Part shown: one piece after another, positions 1-5,403 of the stretch
Layout: each line of letters opens with the position of its first letter
Position numbering within the stretch: the first letter of the stretch is position 1
Assembly: GCA_025934595.1 (NCBI GenBank)
Contig: JAICXU010000286.1
Coordinates: 1 to 5,403, forward strand
DNA length: 5,403 nt
Direction of reading: 5' to 3'
DNA from: Polyangiaceae bacterium
Lineage (GTDB): Bacteria; Myxococcota_A; Polyangia; Polyangiales; Polyangiaceae
The notes under the pieces: generated by a model
Seen by the model: only the letters and a program-made list of their open reading frames with translations
What the model was told of the DNA's origin: nothing
Databases searched by the model: none
Program-made: the position numbers and the translations under genes

Positions 1-426
1 GAATCCCGCTTTGCCTTCGTTGTCGAACGGACCGACGACGAGCCACTGCGAAATGAACCCGAGCTCGGCGACGCGCGCTTTCGCGCCGTCGATGTCGCCT
101 CTTCTTCTGCGTGCGTACGCTTCGAGCAGCCCCGCGTACGCGCGCGCCGGCGGCGTCGCTTCCTTTCCCTTTTCGATTTCGTCGAGGGCTTCCTCGACGG
201 CGGCGGGATCGCCTTGGTCCCATTGTCGCCAGAGCTTTCGCAGCGCCGCGTAGACGTAAGGTCCGCGCGCGTGAATCGCCGCGTCGCGGAGCTCGCTCAC
301 TTTCGTGAGCTCACGGGTGCCGTCGGCGCTCGCGGAAGCGGGCGCGATGAATGGAAGAGCGGCGGCCAGCGTGATGCCGAGCGCCCTCATGCCCAAAATT
401 CGCGATTTGCAGATCGAGATGCTCAT
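1..426 (-). CDS. Exported protein with GPFDNEG motif, likely DUF3857/transglutaminase-like (N-terminal part)
   Basis: Only the first 142 residues are present; the frame is open to the left edge, so the C-terminal part lies outside the window. Residues 1-34 form a Sec-type signal peptide: a basic start, a hydrophobic stretch around residues 15-29, and an A-S-A cleavage site before Asp35. Residues 40-125 are charged and helical-looking (for example AAVEEALDEIEKGKE, then ARAYAGLLEAYARRR), suggesting TPR-like helices. The motif WLVVGPFDNEG begins at Trp128. From memory this motif occurs near the start of large myxobacterial exported proteins that carry DUF3857 and a transglutaminase-like domain, but those domains would lie beyond the edge. 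The ATG at 426 is the first in frame, with no usual start codon seen upstream of it. Met13 (390) is an alternative start that would give a shorter, more classical signal peptide. It is divergent from the prenyltransferase gene. The reading frame is secure; the family is tentative and the substrate unknown. Confidence 0.72.
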   Translation of the reverse strand, partial: MSISICKSRILGMRALGITLAAALPFIAPASASADGTRELTKVSELRDAAIHARGPYVYAALRKLWRQWDQGDPAAVEEALDEIEKGKEATPPARAYAGLLEAYARRRRGDIDGAKARVAELGFISQWLVVGPFDNEGKAGF

Positions 427-487
427 CTTCAGGGGAAGGGCATGGTAGAGCGAGAACGCATTCGATTCCCGAAAAACAGGCTCAAAG
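427..487. promoter_or_regulatory. Divergent intergenic region, presumed promoters for both flanking genes
   Basis: This 61-bp gap separates the starts of two divergent genes, so it or the adjacent 5' coding ends must carry promoters for both directions. I see no convincing -35/-10 pair and no strong inverted repeat. AGG at 478-480 lies 7 nt before the GTG at 488 and is a reasonable ribosome-binding site for the rightward gene. The regulatory role is inferred from gene layout alone. Confidence 0.3.
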
Positions 488-1444
488 GTGTCACAGGTAG
501 CTGACTTCGATAGAGTTCGGACCGGCATGCTCTCCGGGCTGATCAAGACGCTCCGCCCTCATCAATGGGTGAAGAACGCGTTCGTGCTCGCGCCCATCGT
601 GTTCGCGAAAGACGTCGTCGTGTCGACGCCCGTGGGAAAAGCGCTGAACCTCGCGCTCACGGGCCGTGCGATCGCCGCGATGACGGTGTTCTGCCTTTTT
701 GCCGGCGCGGTCTACACGATCAACGACCTCGCCGACGTCGAAGCGGATCGAGTTCATCCGGTGAAGCGCCATCGGCCGATCGCGAGCGGCGAGGTGCCCG
801 AGGGCATGGCGTGGCTCATGGCGATCTTGCTCGTCGTGATTTCGGCGGGCTTCGGCATTCTTTTGGATTGGCGGTTCGGGCTCGTTGCCATCTTCTATTT
901 CGTTCAAAATCTCGCGTACTCGTTCAAGCTGAAAAAAATCGCGTACCTCGACGTCGGCCTCATCGCGCTCGGATTCGTGCTGCGCGTGCTCGCGGGAGGC
1001 TTCGCGACCGGGACGCGTGTCAGCTACTACATGCTCGCGTGCACGGCGCTGCTCGCCTTGTTTTTCGGGTTCGGAAAGCGTCGTAACGAGCTCGCAGGTG
1101 AGAATGCCGGCAAGCAACGCGCGGCGCTCGAAGCGTATTCCTCGACGGTGCTGAACGTCGCGCTCGCGCTCACGGGCGGCGCCACCGTCGTCGTGTACGT
1201 CGCCTACACGCTCGACAAAGACACCGAGGCCTTCTTCCAGACGCAATATTTGTGGCTCACGGCGCCGTTCGTCGTGTTCGGCATTTTGCGCTTCCTCTAT
1301 TTGGTATCGGGTCGCGGCGGCAGAGGCCTCCGCAGCGAGAGCCCCACACAAGAAGTTCTCTCCGACGTGCCGTCGGTGCTCAACGTGTTCATGTGGGTGC
1401 TGATCGTGTTCGTCATCATTTATCGCCTGCGCCCCGCGCCGTAG
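488..1444 (+). CDS. UbiA-family prenyltransferase, decaprenyl-phosphate phosphoribosyltransferase type
   Basis: This 318-residue polytopic membrane protein has about nine hydrophobic segments and the usual length for the UbiA superfamily. The N-terminal LRPHQWVKN (residues 22-30) is typical of the decaprenyl-phosphate phosphoribosyltransferase branch (mycobacterial Rv3806c). The catalytic Asp-rich motif NDxxDxxxD is intact at N79-D80-D83-D87, followed by HPVKRHRPIASG at 90-101. YSFKLKK (144-150), the D155 region (YLDVGLIALGFVLR) and GKRRNEL (196-202) also match the family. Known members transfer phosphoribose from PRPP to a polyprenyl phosphate at the inner membrane, making the precursor of the arabinose donor decaprenylphosphoryl-arabinose; the exact lipid and end product here are inference. 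The GTG at 488 has AGG 7 nt upstream. ATG527 (Met14) is an equally sensible start, placing the conserved region nearer the N-terminus. The dprE1/dprE2 partners are not in the window. It probably forms an operon with the protease gene 5 nt downstream. Confidence 0.9.
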   Translation: MSQVADFDRVRTGMLSGLIKTLRPHQWVKNAFVLAPIVFAKDVVVSTPVGKALNLALTGRAIAAMTVFCLFAGAVYTINDLADVEADRVHPVKRHRPIASGEVPEGMAWLMAILLVVISAGFGILLDWRFGLVAIFYFVQNLAYSFKLKKIAYLDVGLIALGFVLRVLAGGFATGTRVSYYMLACTALLALFFGFGKRRNELAGENAGKQRAALEAYSSTVLNVALALTGGATVVVYVAYTLDKDTEAFFQTQYLWLTAPFVVFGILRFLYLVSGRGGRGLRSESPTQEVLSDVPSVLNVFMWVLIVFVIIYRLRPAP

Positions 1445-1449
1445 GTCGC

Positions 1450-2175
1450 ATGGAGGAGACGAAGCTCGCGGAGAAGCCCGGCGCGTGGGTCAATCTCGCG
1501 CTCACGCTTCCCTTGTTCGTCGCGTATCACGTCGGCGTCATTTTCTTGAACGTGCACAACGCCGCCGACGTCGTGACGTTCGAGATCTTGAGCCTCGCGG
1601 GCGGAAGCCGCGGTCTCTACATCTTGTTCACCCTCGCCATCGGCACCGTGTTCACGGGAATCTTCGCGTGGCTCGGACGCGGGCAAGCATTTCGCACGAC
1701 GAAATTCGTACAAATCGCGATCGAAGGGATCCTCTACGCGCTCGCGATGCGACTTGCCGGCGCGTACGTCGTCGGCCATTTGTTCGCCGGAAATTCCGCG
1801 ATCGAAAAAGAAGGCGTGTTCACCGGCATCGTGATGTCGCTCGGAGCCGGCTTCTACGAAGAGCTCGCGTTTCGCGTCATCTTGTTCGGCGGCGGCGCGG
1901 CCCTCCTCGCGTGGATCTTCGGAGATCGCGGCGCGACCCCGACCGCAAAATCGGTCACGCGCGTATTCCTCGTCAAGCTCGCATGGGCGCTCGTCGTCGC
2001 GGCGATCTTCAGCTTCGTGCATTACACCGGCGCGCTCGGTGACAAGTTCGACGTCAAGACGTTCGTTTTTCGCGCCGTGCTCGGCTTCGCGCTCACCGTC
2101 ATCTTCGTCACGCGCGGATTTGCCGCCGCGGTGTGGGCGCATGCCGCTTACGACATTTGGGTGCTGGTGCTCTGA
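1450..2175 (+). CDS. CPBP family intramembrane metalloprotease (CAAX/Abi type)
   Basis: This 241-residue protein has about seven or eight hydrophobic segments and all three motifs of the CPBP (CAAX protease and bacteriocin-processing, Abi) family: EExxxR at E137-E138-R142, FxxxH at F187-H191, and HxxxD at H231-D235. These residues are expected to form the zinc site and catalytic Glu within the membrane, so the enzyme appears catalytically intact. Family roles include CAAX-like processing, maturation of peptides and self-immunity to bacteriocins; the substrate here cannot be told from sequence. The ATG at 1450 was chosen because the frame upstream overlaps the prenyltransferase gene and reads as Arg-rich non-membrane sequence, and because AGG at 1443-1445, overlapping the upstream stop codon, is a well-placed ribosome-binding site. 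The 5-nt gap implies translational coupling to the prenyltransferase. The 3' end overlaps the convergent transporter gene by 28 bp. Family assignment is firm; function is open. Confidence 0.9.
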   Translation: MEETKLAEKPGAWVNLALTLPLFVAYHVGVIFLNVHNAADVVTFEILSLAGGSRGLYILFTLAIGTVFTGIFAWLGRGQAFRTTKFVQIAIEGILYALAMRLAGAYVVGHLFAGNSAIEKEGVFTGIVMSLGAGFYEELAFRVILFGGGAALLAWIFGDRGATPTAKSVTRVFLVKLAWALVVAAIFSFVHYTGALGDKFDVKTFVFRAVLGFALTVIFVTRGFAAAVWAHAAYDIWVLVL

Positions 2176-3440
2176 GGCTTCGCTACGACGAGCGCGGACT
2201 TGCGGAGACCGAGCGCGACGACGAGCGCGAGGCACATGCCGCCCGCTGCCGCGACGTAAGGCGAGCGAGGACCGAGGGCGCCATACAAATATCCGCCGAA
2301 CGCCGGCCCGAACACGCGCGCGAGGCTCGCGACGGATTGCGACGTGCCGAGCACGGTGCCCTGCTCGCGCGCGCTCGCGCATTTCGAGATGTACCCGGAG
2401 ACGGTGGGTTGCGTGATTCCATTTCCGAGCGCGAGAAAGATCGAACCGCCGTACAAGAGGCCTCTTCCGACGCTTGGCGAGATCGCGATGATCGCGAATG
2501 CGGCGACTTGCACAGCGACTCCGACCGCGATGAGAGGCGCCAAATCATAGCGTTTCGTGAGAGGGCGAATGAGCCCGCCTTGCACGAGCGCCGCCATCAC
2601 GCCGACCATGCCCAGCAAGAGGCCGGTCGCGATCTGGTCCATGTCGAAGAGGTCTTTGTTGAAGTAGCGAAACGTCTGATCGAGGTTCGTGAACGAAACG
2701 ATGATCAAAAAATTCACGAGGATCGCACGCGCCACGTTCGGGTCCGACAGCACGCGTTTCGCGGTCGTGATGTCGAGCGGTCTCAGCGATCGCTTCTTCT
2801 CGGGATTTCTCTTTTCGGGAGGTAGCGACTCCGGCAATCCGAAGAGCACCCAGAAAAAATTGATCACGCCGAGCGCCGCGGCCGCGAAGCACGCGACCGC
2901 GCCGTAGTGTCCGTGGATTTGAATTTTCGCGAGCAGGCCGCCGACGCCGGGGCCGAGCACGAACCCGATTCCGAACGCCATGCCGATGAAGCCCATGCCG
3001 CGCGCGCGATCTTCCGGCGCGGTGATGTCGGCGATGTAGGCGCTCGCCGTGCCCAAGTTCGCAGTGGCGATTCCGCTGAAGATGCGCGCGACGAAGAGCC
3101 AGATGACGCTGTTGCCGAACCCGATCGCGCCGCCGAGGCCGGCCATGCCGAGCGCGCTGGCTGCGACCGACCACACGAGGACCGGCCTCCGACCGACGCG
3201 ATCGGACAGGCGACCCCACACGGGGACGAACAGAAACTGCATCAGCGAATACACGGCGCCGAGGAGCGTCCCGACGAACGCGGTCGTACCGAAATTGTCA
3301 CGCGCTTCTTCCGCGAGAAATGGCAAAACCAGCCCAAATCCCAGGAGATCGAGCACCACGGTGAGAAAAATCGCACCGATGCTCGCTCCGCGTCTTGTCC
3401 TGCTTGCGCTCGACGCCGCCGTGCCGGATCCGGCTCTCAT
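2148..3440 (-). CDS. MFS transporter, Tet/TCR-like drug efflux type
   Basis: This 430-residue protein fits the usual length of a 12-helix major facilitator. Helices fall near residues 21-42, 55-75, 87-107, 112-136, 146-171, 179-205, 237-257, 271-291, 301-321, 327-352, 361-389 and 395-412. A basic cytoplasmic loop at about 206-234 links the two halves. Motif A, GRLSDRVGRRPVL, is at 76-88 in the loop between helices 2 and 3. An antiporter motif C-like GFVLGPGVGG is at 159-168 in helix 5, and ARIFSGIATANLGTASAY in helix 4 matches motif B. The helix 1 signature LDLLGFGLVLPFL resembles tetracycline/drug:H+ antiporters (TetA-like). Substrate is unknown, and no TetR-type regulator is adjacent. The start at 3440 was chosen because the frame continues open to 3878 only as Ala/Ser low-complexity sequence antisense to the lipoprotein gene. 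The 3' end converges on and overlaps the protease gene. Family is sure; substrate is not. Confidence 0.92.
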   Translation of the reverse strand: MRAGSGTAASSASRTRRGASIGAIFLTVVLDLLGFGLVLPFLAEEARDNFGTTAFVGTLLGAVYSLMQFLFVPVWGRLSDRVGRRPVLVWSVAASALGMAGLGGAIGFGNSVIWLFVARIFSGIATANLGTASAYIADITAPEDRARGMGFIGMAFGIGFVLGPGVGGLLAKIQIHGHYGAVACFAAAALGVINFFWVLFGLPESLPPEKRNPEKKRSLRPLDITTAKRVLSDPNVARAILVNFLIIVSFTNLDQTFRYFNKDLFDMDQIATGLLLGMVGVMAALVQGGLIRPLTKRYDLAPLIAVGVAVQVAAFAIIAISPSVGRGLLYGGSIFLALGNGITQPTVSGYISKCASAREQGTVLGTSQSVASLARVFGPAFGGYLYGALGPRSPYVAAAGGMCLALVVALGLRKSALVVAKPQSTSTQMS

Positions 3441-3456
3441 TTCCGTGAACGCATCT

Positions 3457-3500
3457 CTAGCAGCTAGTCGGTCCGCTCGATCATGGAGTTTCGTGTCATG
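3457..3500 (+). promoter_or_regulatory. Leader of first lipoprotein gene, with blocks shared with the second
   Basis: It lies in the 70-bp gap between the divergent transporter and lipoprotein starts. It holds the small inverted repeat CTAGC-A-GCTAG (3457-3467), the block AGCTAGTCG (3462-3470) and the block TGTCATG (3494-3500), the last ending 10 nt before the ATG. The two blocks recur in the same order before the second lipoprotein gene (4744-4752 and 4768-4774). They may be a regulatory element or simply a remnant of duplication. No canonical sigma-70 boxes are evident. Confidence 0.3.
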
Positions 3501-3510
3501 CTGAGCGGGT

Positions 3511-4728
3511 ATGCGTAGAGTCTTGAGGGCGGCTGCTGTCACCGCCGCTTTGCTTTCGTTGGCCGCGGCTTGCGGGCTCGATGACACCGAGATCATCGTG
3601 GGCGTAGGCCCGACGGGCGGCGACGCTTCGTCCGACGCCACCATTCCCGACGCCGCGGGCGACGGCACCGCCGGCGATGCGACGCTCGCAGATACCGGCA
3701 CGGACGCGAACGTCGGTACGGACGCGAGCGACGCCGCTAGCGACGCCGAGGCGGATGCTTCCGATGCGTCCGCGGATGCCGAGGTGGACGCCGGATTCGA
3801 TGCGGGCTTCGACGCCGGCTTCGACGCGGGTCCGTGTCCGACGCTTACGATCTGCGACGGCAATCCCGCGGCGTGCAACGGCTCCCAAGTGTGCGTGCCC
3901 GATGTGCCCGCCGGTTGGACGCTGCTCGGCTACGACGACAGCACGAACGTCGCCGGCACGCCGTGCGGTAGCAGCTACGCGGGCGCGGCGACGATGCAAC
4001 TTCAAGACGGCGGCGCAGCTGCGAATTGCGAATGCGATTGCGATGCGGGCGCCACGCCGTCGTGTGCGAGCACGCAAGTCGTCATCGGATCGGACACGAG
4101 CGGATCCTGCAACCAAGCTTCGGCGACGGTGCCGATCGATTCCACGTGCGCGCCGCTCGCGTCGCCGTATCCCGCCGGCGAATTCGTCCAGCCGAGCCTC
4201 GAGGCCGATCCGACGACCTGCACGCCGAATCTCATCACCACGAAAAATTCGTGGAGCCAAGGCACCGCGCGCGAATGCAACTTCACGGGCACGGGCTCCG
4301 ATCTGTGCGCGGCCCATGCGACGTGCGTCGCGGCGAGCGGCGCCACGCATACGGCATGCGTGAAGCAAGCGTACTCGGGCGTCGTTCCGCCCGATTGTGC
4401 ATCGGCCTGCCCTGGCAGCTTCAACGCGTCGTGCTGGGCCGCATCGAGCTCGATTACCGACAATCGCGCATGCACCGGATGCGCGTGCGGTTGGAGCGAC
4501 CCCGGTTGCACGGGCGCTACGCTCACCGCGTTCAGCACGGCGGACTGCTCGGATGCCGGGACGGCGCTCACGCTCGGCACGTGTCAAACGGACGATGCGC
4601 TCACGACCGCGCAAGCGCTCGGCGTGACGGGAACGGACAGCGCGCCTTCGTGCGGAATCACGACGCCGGCGTCGGCGTCCGGCGGCGTGACGTTCGGCAC
4701 GGAAGAGCTGATTTGCTGCGCGAACTAG
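3511..4728 (+). CDS. Cys-rich predicted lipoprotein with Asp/Ala-rich linker (paralogue 1)
   Basis: A 405-residue protein of no family I can name. Residues 1-20 form a lipoprotein signal peptide (MRR, hydrophobic stretch, LAAA) with Cys21 as the likely lipid anchor. Gly at +2 is compatible with outer-membrane sorting. Residues 36-92 are an Asp/Ala/Ser/Thr-rich low-complexity linker that ends in DAGF repeats (93-108). The rest, from Cys109, is Cys-rich, with 28 Cys after the anchor, consistent with a disulfide-stabilised extracytoplasmic domain. Landmarks are GWT at 135-137, CxCxCDAGATPxC at 173-185, CTGCACGW at 321-328 and a terminal CC (402-403) two residues from the end. I see no catalytic motif. 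The ATG at 3511 is chosen because it begins the signal peptide directly; the ribosome-binding site is weak. It is divergent from the MFS gene and 54 bp upstream of a paralogue with the same layout. A cell-surface structural or binding role is inference; function is unknown. Confidence 0.85.
   Translation: MRRVLRAAAVTAALLSLAAACGLDDTEIIVGVGPTGGDASSDATIPDAAGDGTAGDATLADTGTDANVGTDASDAASDAEADASDASADAEVDAGFDAGFDAGFDAGPCPTLTICDGNPAACNGSQVCVPDVPAGWTLLGYDDSTNVAGTPCGSSYAGAATMQLQDGGAAANCECDCDAGATPSCASTQVVIGSDTSGSCNQASATVPIDSTCAPLASPYPAGEFVQPSLEADPTTCTPNLITTKNSWSQGTARECNFTGTGSDLCAAHATCVAASGATHTACVKQAYSGVVPPDCASACPGSFNASCWAASSSITDNRACTGCACGWSDPGCTGATLTAFSTADCSDAGTALTLGTCQTDDALTTAQALGVTGTDSAPSCGITTPASASGGVTFGTEELICCAN
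3787..3834 (+). repeat. 12-bp in-frame tandem repeat encoding DAGF units
   Basis: Four successive 12-bp units encode DAGF, DAGF, DAGF and DAGP (residues 93-108) just before the first Cys of the C-terminal region. The units differ at synonymous third positions. The paralogue at 4987-5007 has only one DAGF-type unit before DAGP, so copy number differs between the two genes. The likely origin is slippage or recombination, and the likely role is a flexible spacer. Confidence 0.8.
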
Positions 4729-4733
4729 CGGCC

Positions 4734-4765
4734 AACGCCGCCGAGCTAGTCGCTACGGCGGCGTT
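4734..4765 (+). terminator. Strong hairpin between the two lipoprotein genes (candidate terminator or attenuator)
   Basis: The arms AACGCCGCCG (4734-4743) and CGGCGGCGTT (4756-4765) are perfect 10-bp complements around a 12-nt loop, starting 5 nt after the stop codon of the first lipoprotein gene. AGC (4744-4746) and GCT (4752-4754) could extend the stem past a one-base bulge. No T-run follows, so a classical Rho-independent terminator is doubtful. An mRNA-stabilising 3' end, a partial attenuator or a leader structure for the next gene are alternatives. The inverted repeat is certain; its function is not. Confidence 0.4.
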
Positions 4766-4774
4766 CATGTCATG
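4744..4774 (+). promoter_or_regulatory. Leader of second lipoprotein gene, with blocks shared with the first
   Basis: AGCTAGTCG (4744-4752) and TGTCATG (4768-4774) repeat, in the same order, the blocks before the first lipoprotein gene. TGTCATG ends 8 nt before this ATG, against 10 nt in the first. An AGCG follows TGTCATG closely in both. AGCTAGTCG here lies in the loop of the hairpin at 4734-4765. The spacing between the blocks is 15 nt here and 23 nt in the first gene, which argues against one rigid binding site. Confidence 0.3.
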
Positions 4775-4782
4775 GTAGCGAG

Positions 4783-5403
4783 ATGAGGCGAGCATACCTT
4801 TTGGGGGGATTGGCTTTTGCTGCGGCGGCGGTCGTCTGGAGCTGCGGGCTCGATGACTCGGCTGTGATTTCGCTCGATCAAGATGCGTCCACGTCCGACG
4901 GCAGCACGTTCGACAGCTCCGTAGAAGACTCCGGTGGTGACGGCTCGGAGCAAGGCGACACCGGAACGAAGGACTCGGGGCTCGACGCGGGATTCGATGC
5001 GGGCCCGTGCGCCAGAGGGGATCTGCCGACGTGCGACGACGGCACGTGCTCCTCGGCGACCGACATCTGCGCGCCACCGGTAGGTGCGGGCTGGACGGTC
5101 GTGAATTTGATCTCCGGATCTCGACCGAGCTGCACCACGGGCTACGCGGCGCACGATGTCGTCGAAGTCGCGGACGGCGGCCCCTCGGCGTGCAACTGCC
5201 AATGCGACGCGGGCGCGACGCCCACATGCGAAACCGATCATCTCACGATCGGCAGCGGCGCGATCTGCGACACCATGACCGGACATGATTTGACCGCCGG
5301 CTGCACGGACACGAGTGTTTCCGTCGGAGCTTTGACGAATTTCGAAGCAGCGCTCACGCCTCGCGTGGGGACGTGCTTCGGCGTCGGCTCGTCGAGCTTC
5401 CCC
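4783..5403 (+). CDS. Cys-rich predicted lipoprotein (paralogue 2, C-terminus cut by window edge)
   Basis: The first 207 residues are visible and the frame is open to the right edge. Residues 1-20 are a signal peptide (MRRAYLLGG, then a hydrophobic Ala-rich stretch) and Cys21 is the probable lipidation site. Trp at -2 (VWS before Cys) makes the lipobox imperfect, but Cys21-GLDD matches the upstream gene at the same position. Residues 32-66 are an acidic Ser/Asp/Gly linker. DAGFDAGP follows at 68-75, then a Cys-rich region from Cys76 with GWT at 103-105 and CxCxCDAGATPxC at 137-149. Motif order and spacing match the upstream gene, so this is a tandem paralogue. The linker is shorter and the sequences have diverged strongly between motifs, so the duplication is not recent. 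Start: the ATG at 4783 directly begins the signal peptide; its ribosome-binding site is weak. Its function is unknown, and co-transcription with the upstream gene is plausible across the 54-bp gap. Confidence 0.82.
   Translation, partial: MRRAYLLGGLAFAAAAVVWSCGLDDSAVISLDQDASTSDGSTFDSSVEDSGGDGSEQGDTGTKDSGLDAGFDAGPCARGDLPTCDDGTCSSATDICAPPVGAGWTVVNLISGSRPSCTTGYAAHDVVEVADGGPSACNCQCDAGATPTCETDHLTIGSGAICDTMTGHDLTAGCTDTSVSVGALTNFEAALTPRVGTCFGVGSSSFP

Noticed and set aside
295..310. GCTCAC-TTTC-GTGAGC hairpin
   Set aside because: It is a 6-bp stem inside the coding sequence of the leftward exported protein, with no T-run or gene boundary nearby; chance is sufficient explanation.
491..1351. Leftward open frame opposite the prenyltransferase gene
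   Set aside because: The product is Arg/Glu/His-rich with no hydrophobic or domain pattern, while the forward strand encodes a clear UbiA-family protein.
1252..1449. Upstream extension of the CPBP protease
   Set aside because: It overlaps the prenyltransferase gene in another frame and reads as Arg/His-rich sequence with no family similarity. The ATG at 1450 has a ribosome-binding site and the family's usual length.
2133..2825. Rightward open frame opposite the MFS gene
   Set aside because: The Arg/Glu/Asp-rich composition without motifs marks it as the antisense shadow of a strongly supported transporter.
3446..3471. GAAC and TCGG spaced like an ECF-sigma promoter before the first lipoprotein gene
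   Set aside because: The match is weak, and comparable spacing is not found before the paralogue, so it was not annotated as a promoter.
3441..3878. In-frame extension of the MFS gene by 146 N-terminal residues
   Set aside because: The extension is Ala/Ser/Pro low-complexity sequence with PAS-type repeats that simply mirrors the Asp/Ala-rich linker of the opposite-strand lipoprotein gene. The start at 3440 sits shortly before the first MFS helix and leaves a normal length.
3496..4614. Long leftward open frame opposite the first lipoprotein gene
   Set aside because: It translates to Arg/Ala-rich sequence without domains, typical of an antisense frame in GC-rich coding DNA. The forward frame has a signal peptide and motifs shared with its paralogue.

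Overview
The window is high-GC DNA of myxobacterial character, most likely a Polyangia / Labilithrix-like deltaproteobacterium. This assignment is inferred from three things: strongly GC-biased codon use, secreted proteins with long Asp/Ala-rich linkers ending in DAGF/DAGP repeats before Cys-rich C-terminal regions, and an exported protein with the WLVVGPFDNEG motif I associate with large myxobacterial DUF3857/transglutaminase-like proteins. No RNA genes, insertion sequences or CRISPR arrays were seen. Six coding sequences fill nearly all of the window.

Left part (1-2175). A leftward gene enters from the left edge. It encodes the N-terminus of an exported protein with a signal peptide, a helical region and the GPFDNEG motif. 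Divergent from it is a two-gene rightward unit. The first gene is a UbiA-superfamily membrane prenyltransferase of the decaprenyl-phosphate phosphoribosyltransferase type. The second, 5 nt downstream, is a CPBP (CAAX/Abi) intramembrane protease with all three family motifs. The spacing suggests co-transcription; a functional link is inference only.

Middle (2148-3440). A leftward 12-helix MFS transporter of the Tet/TCR drug-efflux type converges on the protease gene and overlaps it tail-to-tail by 28 bp. There is no room for a terminator between them.

Right part (3441-5403). A short divergent intergenic region leads into two tandem rightward genes, the second cut by the right edge. They encode paralogous Cys-rich predicted lipoproteins. 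Both have the lipid-accepting Cys at residue 21 followed by GLDD, an acidic low-complexity linker, DAGF/DAGP repeats, a GWT motif and a CxCxCDAGATPxC motif. Their upstream leaders share two short sequence blocks, and a perfect 10-bp hairpin lies between the genes. The pair looks like a local duplication of a lineage-specific surface lipoprotein family of unknown function, and is the least explained part of the window.
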